From Microseira wollei NIES-4236 (GTDB lineage: Bacteria > Cyanobacteriota > Cyanobacteriia > Cyanobacteriales > Aerosakkonemataceae), in NCBI RefSeq assembly GCF_020521235.1, contig NZ_BLAY01000094.1, positions 1 to 39,987 on the forward strand: 39,987 nucleotides of DNA. The letters run 5' to 3'. Shown piece after piece: positions 10,057-17,605 of the stretch. Within the stretch, counting starts at the first letter, position 1; every line of letters starts with the position of its first letter. Both the position numbers and the translations under genes were made by a program. Under the pieces are notes generated by a model. It saw only the letters and a list, made by a program, of their open reading frames with translations. It searched no databases and was not told the DNA's origin.

Positions 10057-10092
10057 TGTGGGGTGGGCAGAATTGCCCGCCCCACATATTTT
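10057..10092 (+). terminator. Probable rho-independent terminator of accD
   Basis: A 13-bp stem (TGTGGGGTGGGCA at 10057-10069 with TGCCCGCCCCACA at 10074-10086, one G-T pair) closes a GAAT loop and is followed by TATTTTTG. It is the only strong structure between accD and the next gene. The rest of the gap (10093-10404) shows nothing else convincing. Confidence 0.75.
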
Positions 10093-10404
10093 TGCCACAG
10101 ACGTATTACCTCTGGGGCTAAGTTTGATCCCCATTTTTACAGCTTCCCGCTTCCCTCTCGGTTAAATCTGAAATCGGCTTGGGAAAGGAACCGCTCAGTG
10201 GCATCATAGTGATCGTGTCTGTGCTGAGTGCGGCAGCCTCCTCGGCGCTGAGCGTTGAATGAAAATCGTTGCTTTTTTGCATCAATTGTGCATTTAAAGC
10301 CTGGTTTTTGTTCGCGAACAAAACTCAGGACTGCTGAACTGGTGGCGGCTTGACTCAGTATGCTTGACGCTGAAACTGGCTCGATATTTTGGCTCTCAAC
10401 CAGT

Positions 10405-10596
10405 ATGGGTTTCGCAGATCTGTCGATTGCAGAAATCGCATCAGACCACGACACTTCGGTCGCAGAAGTGATGAGTCTTTGCGATCGCATGGGAATCGCC
10501 TACAAAAACCAAAACACCCGTTTGGCTTTGGAGGATGCGAAGGCGATTATTTCCGCAATTATGGCTCAAAAAAATCCCGGTGGCACCGACCTCTAG
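10405..10596 (+). CDS. Small conserved protein with IF-2 N-domain-like helical pattern
   Basis: Protein of 63 aa from the ATG at 10405 (MGFADLSIAEIASDH); the same frame is open from 10360, giving 78 aa. The pattern of a short helix, a turn, VAEVMSLCDRMGIAYK, then ALEDAKAIISAIM resembles the small helix-turn-helix-like IF2_N domain found at the start of bacterial IF-2. I believe similar short proteins occur across cyanobacteria, but that is recollection rather than a search. No function is assigned. The stop codon overlaps the left arm of an 8-bp inverted repeat (CCTCTAGG at 10590-10597, CCTAGAGG at 10606-10613). A reverse-strand frame across the same DNA looks like a shadow. Confidence 0.55.
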   Translation: MGFADLSIAEIASDHDTSVAEVMSLCDRMGIAYKNQNTRLALEDAKAIISAIMAQKNPGGTDL

Positions 10597-10812
10597 GAAG
10601 ATTTACCTAGAGGAACCTAGCAGCTCGCCAACCCTGATGGTAAATATGTCAAAAATAGCACCCAGCAATCCTGGAATTTCCGCTGCTCCGGCAGTGCTGG
10701 GGAAGCGCGAGCCAAAAAACAACACCCGCTATGCCTGTAGACGGTGAGCGCGTTCTGCACGAACAGCTTGTAGCCGCGCCCGTACCAGGAAACCCCCGCA
10801 AGGTTGGGAAAT

Positions 10813-10838
10813 CCCGTTAAACCAAAGGCGATAACGGG
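10813..10838 (+). promoter_or_regulatory. Small hairpin in the psbV leader
   Basis: CCCGTTA (10813-10819) pairs with TAACGGG (10832-10838) around a 12-nt loop, 38 nt before the psbV start. It could be part of the 5' untranslated region. There is no direct evidence of function. Confidence 0.35.
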
Positions 10839-10876
10839 AGAAAACCTCACTCATGCCTCATTTTTTTGGGAGAACC

Positions 10877-11368
10877 ATGCTTAAAAGATCCATTTTGCTT
10901 GCTTTAGCTACCGTAGTTTTTACCTTTCAGATGCTGGTCGGTAGTGCTTTTGCTGTCGAACTCGACAAAGACACCCGCACCGTGAAAAAGAATGAGGCGG
11001 GTGACACTATGGTTCTAAGCATCAAACAAGTGCAGCAAGGCAAACGTCTGTTTGTCAATACCTGTTCTCAATGTCACCCAGGGGGGATTACGAAGACAGA
11101 CCCCAACGTTGGTCTCGAGCCTGAAGCCCTTGCTGGAGCAACCCCACCCCGCGATAATGTTGAGGCGTTGGTGGATTACCTGAAAGATCCCACCAGCTAC
11201 GATGGGGAAGTGTCAATTGCCGAATTCCACCCCAGTCTCAAGAGTGCAGATATTTTCACCGAGATGAGAAATCTCAGCGAAGATGACTTGGCAGCGATCG
11301 CCGGTTATATTCTGATCCAGCCTAAAGTGCAGGGCATCAAATGGGGAGGCGGTAAAATCTATTTCTAA
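10877..11368 (+). CDS. psbV: Photosystem II cytochrome c-550
   Basis: PsbV is a lumenal extrinsic subunit that stabilises the Mn4CaO5 cluster of photosystem II. The 163-aa precursor has a 26-residue signal peptide (MLKRSILLAL to GSAFA) and a predicted mature protein of exactly 137 aa starting VELDKDTR, as in characterised PsbV. In mature numbering the heme motif is C37-S-Q-C40-H41 and the second axial ligand is H92 (EFHPS). The C-terminus KWGGGKIYF is typical. The ATG at 10877 is preferred to one eight codons earlier because GGGAG precedes it and the signal peptide then has normal length. The gene heads the psbV-psbV2-petJ cluster. Confidence 0.96.
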   Translation: MLKRSILLALATVVFTFQMLVGSAFAVELDKDTRTVKKNEAGDTMVLSIKQVQQGKRLFVNTCSQCHPGGITKTDPNVGLEPEALAGATPPRDNVEALVDYLKDPTSYDGEVSIAEFHPSLKSADIFTEMRNLSEDDLAAIAGYILIQPKVQGIKWGGGKIYF

Positions 11369-11485
11369 AGCGTTTTTAAAAGTGTAGGGGTGAGAGTGCT
11401 GCCCCACACCCCACGACGCTTTTACCAAGATCTTCGCGCTCTAACTGTGGCAAGGTTGTTAAGAAAACTCTTAGCGCCAGAACCC

Positions 11486-11821
11486 ATGCAGAGTCCTGAC
11501 TGCGGACAAACTCAAGACCGAGATTGGAACGCTGCACGAAACGTACCAGGACTTACGCAAAAAAACTTTGGTGATACGAAAAATCGTGGGTGTAGAGGCG
11601 CTCTATTGACGCATCACCTTTGTTTTTGGCCCCGCGTGCTAATGTCCTGATACTTGAATTGGAACTACGTACTGTGGGGCACACAGGAACTAACGCCTCC
11701 TCCAGAGAACGACCTCTGCTTAGATGAGGAAACTCGTTTAAGTAAGCCGACTCAAAGAAAGAGGAACCCCAAGAAGTGATTCTGGGAATCCCCTCGCCTT
11801 CAGGCATGGGGAAGATGTCAA
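11486..11821 (+). pseudogene. Decayed IS200/IS605-type tnpB 3' remnant and element right end
   Basis: The translation contains SPDCGQTQDRDWNAARNV, the C-terminal zinc-ribbon half and the DRD(V)NAA RuvC motif of TnpB/OrfB. After an inserted family-A element the frame resumes as LELRTVGHTGTNAS, which matches the usual TnpB tail, then runs into stops. The segment ends with a hairpin, CCCC and GCCT pairing with AGGC and GGGG (11790-11811), followed by GAAGATGTCAA, as at the right end of IS605-family elements. The N-terminal bulk of TnpB is gone. The remnant separates psbV from psbV2, so it inserted into a cluster that is compact in other cyanobacteria. It cannot encode an active nuclease. Confidence 0.78.
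11547..11649. mobile_element. Family-A element inserted in the tnpB remnant
   Basis: A 103-nt copy that starts CAGGACTTACGCA and ends with a worn GCGTGCTAATGTCCTG; AAAAATCGT in the middle is shared with the copy at 21735. GTAC on the left and ATAC on the right look like a decayed target duplication. Joining the flanks as AAC-GTA-CTT-GAA restores an in-frame TnpB tail (NVLELELRTVGHT). Confidence 0.72.
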
Positions 11822-11846
11822 CCAATCTCACAAGGTTAAGCATCCC

Positions 11847-12344
11847 ATGCTGCATCGATGGTTTTCAGTTCCCCGCCTATGGGCGATTTTGGCAATTTTT
11901 CTGGGTTCAATGCTGTTCGGTTCCCCCGCACTAGCTGAAAAGATCGACCCCTACGTGATCCAGTATTTGCGAGTCACGCAACCAATTGCTCTCGAATACG
12001 ACTCTGGGGGACAAACGCGGGAGTTTTCGCCCCAAGACTTGTCCTCTGGTAAACAATTGTTCAAGACAAACTGCCTCACCTGCCACGTAGGGGGCTCCAC
12101 GTTACCCAATCCGCCCATATCCCTATCCCTAAAGGCGCTCAAAGGTGCTACCCCGCCCCGCGATAACATCACCAATTTGGTGGCCTACATGCGACACCCC
12201 GTGAACTACGACAGCAGCGCCGAAACCTACTGGTGTCGAGAAGTACCCGAAACTTGGCTGTCGCAACAGCAGGTAGAGAACATCGCTGCTTTCATCCTGA
12301 CGGCGGCGCAAAAGGCTCCCGGATGGGGAACGGAAGAGTTTTGA
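11847..12344 (+). CDS. psbV2: PsbV2, cytochrome c-550-like protein
   Basis: A lumenal c-type cytochrome related to PsbV; precursor of 165 aa with signal peptide ending GSPALA before EKIDPY. Heme motif C76-L-T-C79-H80, then GATPPRDNITNLVAYMRHP, clearly homologous to PsbV. At the place of the second heme ligand (H92 of mature PsbV) the sequence reads YWCREVP, so the candidate sixth ligand is C130. As I recall, the structure of Thermosynechococcus PsbV2 also shows His-Cys coordination. The C-terminus lacks the GGKIYF tail of PsbV. It is the middle gene of psbV-psbV2-petJ. A ribosome binding site (AAGG) lies about 11 nt upstream. Its exact physiological role is not settled. Confidence 0.92.
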   Translation: MLHRWFSVPRLWAILAIFLGSMLFGSPALAEKIDPYVIQYLRVTQPIALEYDSGGQTREFSPQDLSSGKQLFKTNCLTCHVGGSTLPNPPISLSLKALKGATPPRDNITNLVAYMRHPVNYDSSAETYWCREVPETWLSQQQVENIAAFILTAAQKAPGWGTEEF

Positions 12345-12447
12345 AACCTTCGCTTTGATCTGGTTTTGGGTTAGAGGCTGGGGAATAAAATAATCTAGTG
12401 CAGCCTATTTCTGGTTGAATGTAAGTGTTGAGAAGAGGAGAACAATC

Positions 12448-12783
12448 TTGAAAAAGCTCTTATCCTTTGTAATGGTCGCGATCGCGCTGTTAACTGTTTC
12501 CTTTGCCCGCCCCGCTATGGCAGGCGATGCAGCCAAGGGTGCTAAAATCTTCACTGCTAACTGTACCGCTTGTCACGCAGGTGGCAACAACGTCATCATG
12601 CGAGATAAAAGCCTGAAGAAAGAGGCTCTGGAAAAATACAACATGTATTCTTTGGAAGCGATTAAGACCCAGGTAACGAAAGGCAAAAGTGCGATGCCAG
12701 CCTTTGGCGGTCGTTTAAGCTCACAGCAAATCGAAGATGTAGCCACCTACGTGCTATCTAAAGCTGACAGCGGCTGGAAATAA
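12448..12783 (+). CDS. petJ: Cytochrome c6 (plastocyanin-alternative electron carrier), TTG start
   Basis: Soluble lumenal carrier from cytochrome b6f to photosystem I or the terminal oxidase. The 111-aa precursor has a 25-aa signal peptide ([10 protein letters not shown] to RPAMA) and an 86-aa mature form starting [10 protein letters not shown]. Heme motif C14-T-A-C17-H18 and axial M58 in AMPAFGGRL are in the expected positions, with the conserved [10 protein letters not shown] tail. The TTG at 12448 is chosen because AGAGGAG lies 7 nt upstream and it gives the standard MKKLLS signal start; an upstream TTG at 12415 would add eleven unlikely residues. The gene is last in the cluster and is followed by a damaged copy of its own tail and a strong terminator. 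Confidence 0.95.
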   Translation: MKKLLSFVMVAIALLTVSFARPAMAGDAAKGAKIFTANCTACHAGGNNVIMRDKSLKKEALEKYNMYSLEAIKTQVTKGKSAMPAFGGRLSSQQIEDVATYVLSKADSGWK

Positions 12784-12835
12784 AATTGAAGATGTAGCCA
12801 CCTACTTGCTATCTCAAGCTCCTATCAGCTGGTAG
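12782..12835 (+). pseudogene. Duplicated 3' fragment of petJ
   Basis: The 50 nt at 12783-12832 match 12728-12777 inside petJ at about 42 of 50 positions. Read from 12782, one frame off petJ, they encode [17 protein letters not shown] followed by TAG, an alternative cytochrome c6 tail. The ending LLSQA resembles common c6 tails more than petJ's own VLSKA, so this may be the leftover end of an older or second petJ copy. Confidence 0.8.
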
Positions 12836-12852
12836 GTAACTCAAAATACTTA

Positions 12853-12883
12853 AAACCTCCGGTTAACGAACCGGAGGTTTTTT
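12853..12883 (+). terminator. Rho-independent terminator after petJ
   Basis: A perfect 12-bp stem (AAACCTCCGGTT at 12853-12864, AACCGGAGGTTT at 12869-12880) with loop AACG and a T run. It ends the psbV-psbV2-petJ cluster. Confidence 0.92.
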
Positions 12884-12902
12884 CCTTGTAAGTCATACAT
12901 TA

Positions 12903-13109
12903 CAGGACTTACGCCAGAAGAGGCCAGAAACAAAGGTGAGACCGTCGATCTCTTCCAAACCAACGATTTTTCGTAGAAACCGGGAACTTGCGCGTAATAT
13001 CATGTCCGGTTAAACACCCATAGTTAGGAATGACGCTCCTGACACGGTGACACGGTGACGCTCTGAGATTTTTATTCAGGGTAATTAGGCGGACATCATA
13101 TAAGTCATA
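12903..13109. mobile_element. Family-A element split by a family-B element, TSD CATTA
   Basis: The left end CAGGACTTACGC begins at 12903, and the internal AACGATTTTTCG and GAAACCGGGAAC follow. The right arm breaks off at GCGTAA (12992-12997) and resumes at TAAGTCATA (13101-13109), a worn TAAGTCCTG. CATTA flanks the composite at 12898-12902 and 13110-13114. Confidence 0.72.
12998..13100. mobile_element. Family-B MITE-like element nested in family A
   Basis: Ends are TATCATGTCCGG and GGACATCATA, with ACCCATAGTTAGGA and TGACGCTC words inside. It is flanked by TAA at 12995-12997 and 13101-13103; removing it rejoins GCGTAAGTC, the normal family-A right end. A second copy lies at 35997-36097. Confidence 0.7.
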
Positions 13110-13179
13110 CATTAGTTAGAAGACACCTGCCACAGGGATCGGCTATCTTTCAGCTTGACGATCCTGAGGAAAAAAGCCT

Positions 13180-13878
13180 GTGGTTCCCCTTCGAGATGAA
13201 AACCCAACCAGAATTACTCCCTATGTCACCTACGGTCTAATTGCGGTTAATGTCCTGGTTTTTTTGTATGAATTGAGTTTACCGCCGCAACAACTGCTAG
13301 GGTTTTTCCAACAGGCAGCTGTCGTACCCTGCCAGCTATCGGGCAGCTGTGCCAATGCGGTCGTAAATTCGCCGGTGCCGGAATGGCTGACGCTGGTTAC
13401 ATCCCAATTCCTCCACGGCGGCTTTTTGCACTTAGCGGGCAATATGTTGTTTTTGTGGATTTTTGGCAACAACGTCGAAGACCAGTTGGGACACATTAAA
13501 TATTTAGTTTTCTATCTAGCTTGCGGCGTATTAGCGGGATTAACCCAATGGTTTTTTTCCCAAGGATCTGCGATTCCTTCCCTGGGTGCATCGGGCGCGA
13601 TCGCTGGCGTTTTAGGTGCATACATTCTCAGGTTTCCCAATGCCAGAATCCTGACCCTGTTGGGCTATTTCCTGGTATATCTCCCCGCGTACTTTTTCCT
13701 CGGTTGGTGGTTTATCCAGCAAGCATTATACGGTGTTGCCAGCCTCAATGCTCCCTCTAACATCGGCATGGAAAGCGGTGGGATTGCCTATTGGGCCCAC
13801 GCAGGTGGATTTGTCTTCGGCGCCATTCTCGGCCCCCTCTTGGGATTATTTTCTCATACCGAATCCGAGCAGTTTTAA
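13180..13878 (+). CDS. Rhomboid family intramembrane serine protease
   Basis: Membrane protein of 232 aa that would cleave other membrane proteins within the bilayer. The active site is visible: catalytic S138 in GASGAIAGVLG and H207 in AHAGGF, with the HLAGNMLFLW helix supplying the conserved His and Asn of the oxyanion region. Six or so hydrophobic helices fit the basic rhomboid core. The start is GTG at 13180, preceded by GAGGA about 10 nt upstream, giving MVPLRDENPTRITPYVTY, the usual beginning of this bacterial group. A Cys-containing loop (CQLSGSC) lies between helices 1 and 2. It stands alone and faces the polysaccharide operon tail-to-tail. Its substrate is unknown. Confidence 0.93.
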   Translation: MVPLRDENPTRITPYVTYGLIAVNVLVFLYELSLPPQQLLGFFQQAAVVPCQLSGSCANAVVNSPVPEWLTLVTSQFLHGGFLHLAGNMLFLWIFGNNVEDQLGHIKYLVFYLACGVLAGLTQWFFSQGSAIPSLGASGAIAGVLGAYILRFPNARILTLLGYFLVYLPAYFFLGWWFIQQALYGVASLNAPSNIGMESGGIAYWAHAGGFVFGAILGPLLGLFSHTESEQF

Positions 13879-13885
13879 GCGACCT

Positions 13886-13934
13886 AGAAACCGGGTTTCT
13901 TGCTGCGATTTTTCCTAGAAACCCGGTTTCTTTT
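13886..13934. terminator. Palindromic family-A core acting as a possible two-way terminator
   Basis: AGAAACCGGGTTTCT (13886-13900) and its inverted copy AGAAACCCGGTTTCT (13917-13931) flank a 16-nt loop and are followed by TTTT. Each arm is itself nearly palindromic. The sequence matches the inner part of family A, but the CAGGACTTACGC ends are missing. It lies between the convergent rhomboid and wzc-like genes, where a bidirectional terminator would be useful. Confidence 0.6.
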
Positions 13935-13989
13935 GACAAAAAGCGATTGATGTGGTATATAGATGCCAATCGCTTTTCGCGCGTCTGTT

Positions 13990-16185
13990 TCATTTTTTCC
14001 TGGCACCGTTGGTTGACACAGAGGCTGGCTTTGGTGGCACTGTGTCTGGTTCTTCCGACAGCAGTATCTGGGATTCTGCCGCAGAAGGCGCTGGGATGGA
14101 AATATCGGCTCCGTTGATAATTGCACCCAACAGGGTGATATCTTCCGATTCGCTAAGCTCATCGGCGATTTCACCCAACATATTGCCGCCGGTGTAACCG
14201 GGGCGGGTGACGAGGATCATGCCATCCGTAAACGGTTCGAGCATCTTGGCATCGTTGCACAGGCTAATCGCCGGGGTGTCCAGGATGACCATATCAAAGC
14301 GAACTTTAGCATCTTCCAGCAGGCGTTGGAATTCGCTCGATTCGAGAATTGCGGCGGGTTGGCGCATGGGTCCGGGGGAAGGTACTATGTAAAGGTTTTC
14401 CACTTGCGGGACTAAGCGGATGCACTCGCTCAAGCTGCCGTAGTAGCGTAGGGGTTCCACATTGGCATCGGGATCGGGTGCGACTTTGAGCGCCTTGCAC
14501 AGGGAGGGCGAGCGCAAATCTGCTTCGATCAACAGCGTGCGCTTACCGGCACGCGCCGAAGCAATCGCCAGGTTATAAGCACTGACGCTCTTGCCTTCTT
14601 TATCGATCGTGCTGGTAAACAATACAACCTTGGGCGCGGTTTCCCCAGCGAGGCGCAGTTTGCTGCGGAATCGTTCGTACAATTCCAAATAAGGCGAATT
14701 CGGCTCCACCACAATCGGTGTTTCGCCTGCTTCGGGATCGACAACCAAAATATAAGGCAAGATCCCCAGCACTTCCACATCCCGCTGCACGAGTGCTGCC
14801 CGGATTTCCTCCATAGTTTGCAAGATGCCGCCCAGAGATCCCAATAGGAAGATTAAACCGTTGCCGACGATAAACCCGATCCCTGCTCCCGCAGCAATTA
14901 TCAGCACAGGATTTTGGGGGGCTGGTTTAATCTCGTCGGTGGATACCGGTACGGCAATGGTCAAGCTAGTAGCGGTTTCGGCTTCCGCTGCTTGAGCATC
15001 CACCAAAGCTGCCTGTATTTTGCTGTAAAGGTCTTGTTTCAGCTTCACCGTCTGTTGCAGGCGCGCTTGCTCTAGTTGCTTGTTGGGAATCGTTAAATAT
15101 TCTCGCCGCAGTTGCTGTTCTTGGCGAGCGAGAGCCACCAGTTGTTGCTTCAGCGTATCCTGCTGAGTTTGTAACCCCACCAGCTGTTGTGCCAACTGCT
15201 GCCGCGACGGATCTAAACTGCTATCCTGGCGAATTTTACTGCTGCTGACCAGGGGTTGCCCTATACCTTTGTTGCCAATTACCTCGCGCCATCGCTCTGC
15301 GAGCAATTGATTGTAAGCTTTTAGCTGGGTGTCTAACTCAACAACTCGCGGGTGTGCGGCGCGGTAGCCTTGTTCGCCCAGAAGCTGCTTCTGAGTCTCC
15401 GCTTGATGGATTTGCGCCCGCAGACTGGCAATAATTGGGTCTGCACTCAGCGCCGAGGACGTATAAGCTTGATCTGCCGTCAATCCCAGCCGATCCTGCA
15501 AGCTACGCATTTGCGCGTCAATCCCTTGCAATTGAAATTGAATTTGCCGTTGCTGTGCTTGGCTGCCGGTAATCCCGGAGAGTATACTGCCATCGCGGGC
15601 GGCCAACAACAAGACTCCCTCGCGCTTGGTATACTGTTCCAGTCTCCTTTCAGCGTTGCGTAGGTCTTTTTCCGCAGCGGGCAGGCGTTTGTTGATTTCG
15701 TCGATGCGTAAGCGCAAGCGCTTTACGTTCAGCGAACGACTCTGCTCGACCAATGCTTTCATCAAAGTTTCTACCACAGCTTCAGCCCGCTCCTTGCTGG
15801 AATCGGTGTATATAATTCCAAATCGCGGTGCGGGCGGGGCTTCTCCCTTACCAGGCGGCTTGGGTAGCTGGAGCGCTATCTTTTTGGCCAGTTCTTGGGG
15901 TTTCACACCGACTCGCTTTGCCACCAGTTTGAGTACGTCTTCGGTGAGCAAAGCATCTTTATTGAGAATCTGTGCCTGCTGTTGAATATCTGTGCCCGTC
16001 CTAGAAAAAATTATCGGCGGCTGAATAAACAACATCGCGCCTGAAGCTGTGTACTGCGTGGGTTCTGGCTCTTGCTTGGCGGCAACGAGGGCAGATGCTC
16101 CCGCAATCAAAATCCATGCAGCTAATCCGATCAATTTGTATTGATCGAAGGCGATGAAGTAGCGCTTGACAATGGGTGGCGTCAT
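13990..16185 (-). CDS. Wzc/GumC-type polysaccharide co-polymerase with BY-kinase domain
   Basis: Inner-membrane protein of 731 aa that would control polymer length and export. The N-terminal Wzz-type region has a first transmembrane helix (about 17-35). A long periplasmic coiled coil, rich in Gln, runs from about 170 to 400. A second helix (about 425-450) leads to a cytoplasmic kinase domain. The P-loop reads STIDKEGKS with K532; Walker A' is LLIEADLRSP and Walker B is MVILDTPA. The C-terminal tail has no tyrosine cluster, so autophosphorylation as in E. coli Wzc is doubtful. It is the last gene of the minus-strand operon, 77 nt after the export protein. Confidence 0.88.
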   Translation of the reverse strand: MTPPIVKRYFIAFDQYKLIGLAAWILIAGASALVAAKQEPEPTQYTASGAMLFIQPPIIFSRTGTDIQQQAQILNKDALLTEDVLKLVAKRVGVKPQELAKKIALQLPKPPGKGEAPPAPRFGIIYTDSSKERAEAVVETLMKALVEQSRSLNVKRLRLRIDEINKRLPAAEKDLRNAERRLEQYTKREGVLLLAARDGSILSGITGSQAQQRQIQFQLQGIDAQMRSLQDRLGLTADQAYTSSALSADPIIASLRAQIHQAETQKQLLGEQGYRAAHPRVVELDTQLKAYNQLLAERWREVIGNKGIGQPLVSSSKIRQDSSLDPSRQQLAQQLVGLQTQQDTLKQQLVALARQEQQLRREYLTIPNKQLEQARLQQTVKLKQDLYSKIQAALVDAQAAEAETATSLTIAVPVSTDEIKPAPQNPVLIIAAGAGIGFIVGNGLIFLLGSLGGILQTMEEIRAALVQRDVEVLGILPYILVVDPEAGETPIVVEPNSPYLELYERFRSKLRLAGETAPKVVLFTSTIDKEGKSVSAYNLAIASARAGKRTLLIEADLRSPSLCKALKVAPDPDANVEPLRYYGSLSECIRLVPQVENLYIVPSPGPMRQPAAILESSEFQRLLEDAKVRFDMVILDTPAISLCNDAKMLEPFTDGMILVTRPGYTGGNMLGEIADELSESEDITLLGAIINGADISIPAPSAAESQILLSEEPDTVPPKPASVSTNGARKK

Positions 16186-16262
16186 GGCAACAAATTTATC
16201 AGTATCGAGTAGTTTAATGTTGTAGCTATTTTGAGGGAAATTAAAGCTATTGGTAGTTATTA

Positions 16263-17528
16263 TTATGGGTTTCCAGTCCCCGACCCCGGCCCCAAGAAAA
16301 TATTCTGAGTACCCTGAGTAAACGAGCGGAAGAAGAAGAGGAATTGCAGAATATCTTGGAAAGGTTGGGTAATCGTGGTAAGAGCAAACCTAATCCTAGT
16401 CAGCAAGTTGCGACCGATGACGATCGTATCATTTTCACGCAAAGGAACGTTTTGAGATGCATCGCCCAATATTGCCCTTCTAGCATTCAATTCTCGCATA
16501 ATTACCCGACCTCGTTCTGGGTCGAAGCGCAGCAAGCCAATGTTGCCAATATCCGCCGTTTGGAGACTGGGGGCAATCGCTGTAACAGCATCGAGAAAGG
16601 TACTACCATTGCGAAGACTAAGATTCGCGATTGTACTGCGATCGTAGCTCAGCACTCGAATCGTAATACTAGGTTGCGCCAGGGTAGATCGCGCCACCAG
16701 TTGGCGGTCATAAGTTGCTAGGTTGCCAACTTCCAGCTTAGGGACGATTACAGCATCGCCGTCCTGAATAACTAAATCTGGCAGCGGATCTCCCGCCAGC
16801 AGGGGGGTAAAAAAATCTACCCGTTGTTCGATATAAGAGCCATCGTTGAGAAACCGACGCACCAAAACCGCTCTCAGGTCAGCTTCAGTTGTAGTGCCGC
16901 CTGCTGCCACAAGCACAGTTAAGAGGCGCGTCAAACCACCAAGCGCGTAGAATCCCGGTCTAACGACTTCGCCGGTAAGGGTGATTTGGCCTGGACGCGG
17001 CGCCCCAAGAGCTACCGTGACCTGCGGATTGACTACAAACCGATTATAAGCGGCGCGAATCCTTTCTTGCGCCTCTTCGAGGGTAAAACCGGCGATGCGC
17101 AATTTGCCTACCAGGGGCAGCAGGGCGTTTCCTTCACCGTCAATCGCAAAAGTTCCGTTCAGTTCTGGAAAGCGCGGTACGACAACACCAATGCTATCTC
17201 CTGGCCCCAGACGGTAGATTCTAAATTGGGGATTTGGCTGAAACCGCTGGGGGGGTGTATTTTGCAGTTCAAACGGAACGATGGGGATTTGCGACTGGGC
17301 AATTGAATTTTGCAGCGAGGATTTTGCATTTTCCCGGTTAGGGATAGCTGCCCAGGTGTTTTCGGGATCTATCCACAGCAACAGCGCCCCTGGTAAGATT
17401 GTGGCGCCAACGTGAAGGCCGAACAAGCAGCCAGCTGTTAGACGCCGCCAGATTTTAAGCTTTGGACTTTCGCCCTTTTCTCGGTAAGGTTGAATTTGGG
17501 ATTTTATTCCACCTGCTGCGTTGTGCAT
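16263..17528 (-). CDS. Wza/GumB-type polysaccharide export protein (SLBB)
   Basis: Protein of 421 aa that would form or feed the outer-membrane channel for polysaccharide. An N-terminal hydrophobic segment is followed by the polysaccharide-export domain, beginning LGPGDSIGVVVPRFPELNG (from about 107) and continuing GNALLPLVGKLRIAGFTLEEA. Two SLBB-like regions follow (ITLTGEVVRPGFY and a later ITIRVLSYDRS segment). The ATG at 17528 is preferred: the frame is open back to 17678, but that part overlaps the end of the exosortase-associated gene and looks non-coding. No lipobox is obvious, so membrane anchoring may differ from E. coli Wza. Confidence 0.87.
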   Translation of the reverse strand: MHNAAGGIKSQIQPYREKGESPKLKIWRRLTAGCLFGLHVGATILPGALLLWIDPENTWAAIPNRENAKSSLQNSIAQSQIPIVPFELQNTPPQRFQPNPQFRIYRLGPGDSIGVVVPRFPELNGTFAIDGEGNALLPLVGKLRIAGFTLEEAQERIRAAYNRFVVNPQVTVALGAPRPGQITLTGEVVRPGFYALGGLTRLLTVLVAAGGTTTEADLRAVLVRRFLNDGSYIEQRVDFFTPLLAGDPLPDLVIQDGDAVIVPKLEVGNLATYDRQLVARSTLAQPSITIRVLSYDRSTIANLSLRNGSTFLDAVTAIAPSLQTADIGNIGLLRFDPERGRVIMRELNARRAILGDASQNVPLRENDTIVIGRNLLTRIRFALTTITQPFQDILQFLFFFRSFTQGTQNIFLGPGSGTGNP

Positions 17529-17605
17529 TTCTTCTGTGCGGGCAATGCCTAACCCTAAAAGCCTGTATATCTTAGCACCATCAGCCGCGCTGACCCTGAG
17601 TAGTT

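Noticed and set aside
10137-10490. Reverse-strand 117-aa frame opposite the small conserved gene
   Set aside because: It lacks family features, and the plus-strand frame has a protein-like helical pattern.
11390-11650. 86-aa plus-strand frame taken as a gene
   Set aside because: It runs through the TnpB remnant and straight into the family-A element, so it is a fossil rather than an intact gene.
13791-14117. 108-aa plus-strand frame across the rhomboid end and wzc end
   Set aside because: It overlaps two convergent, well-supported genes in other frames and crosses the repeat hairpin.
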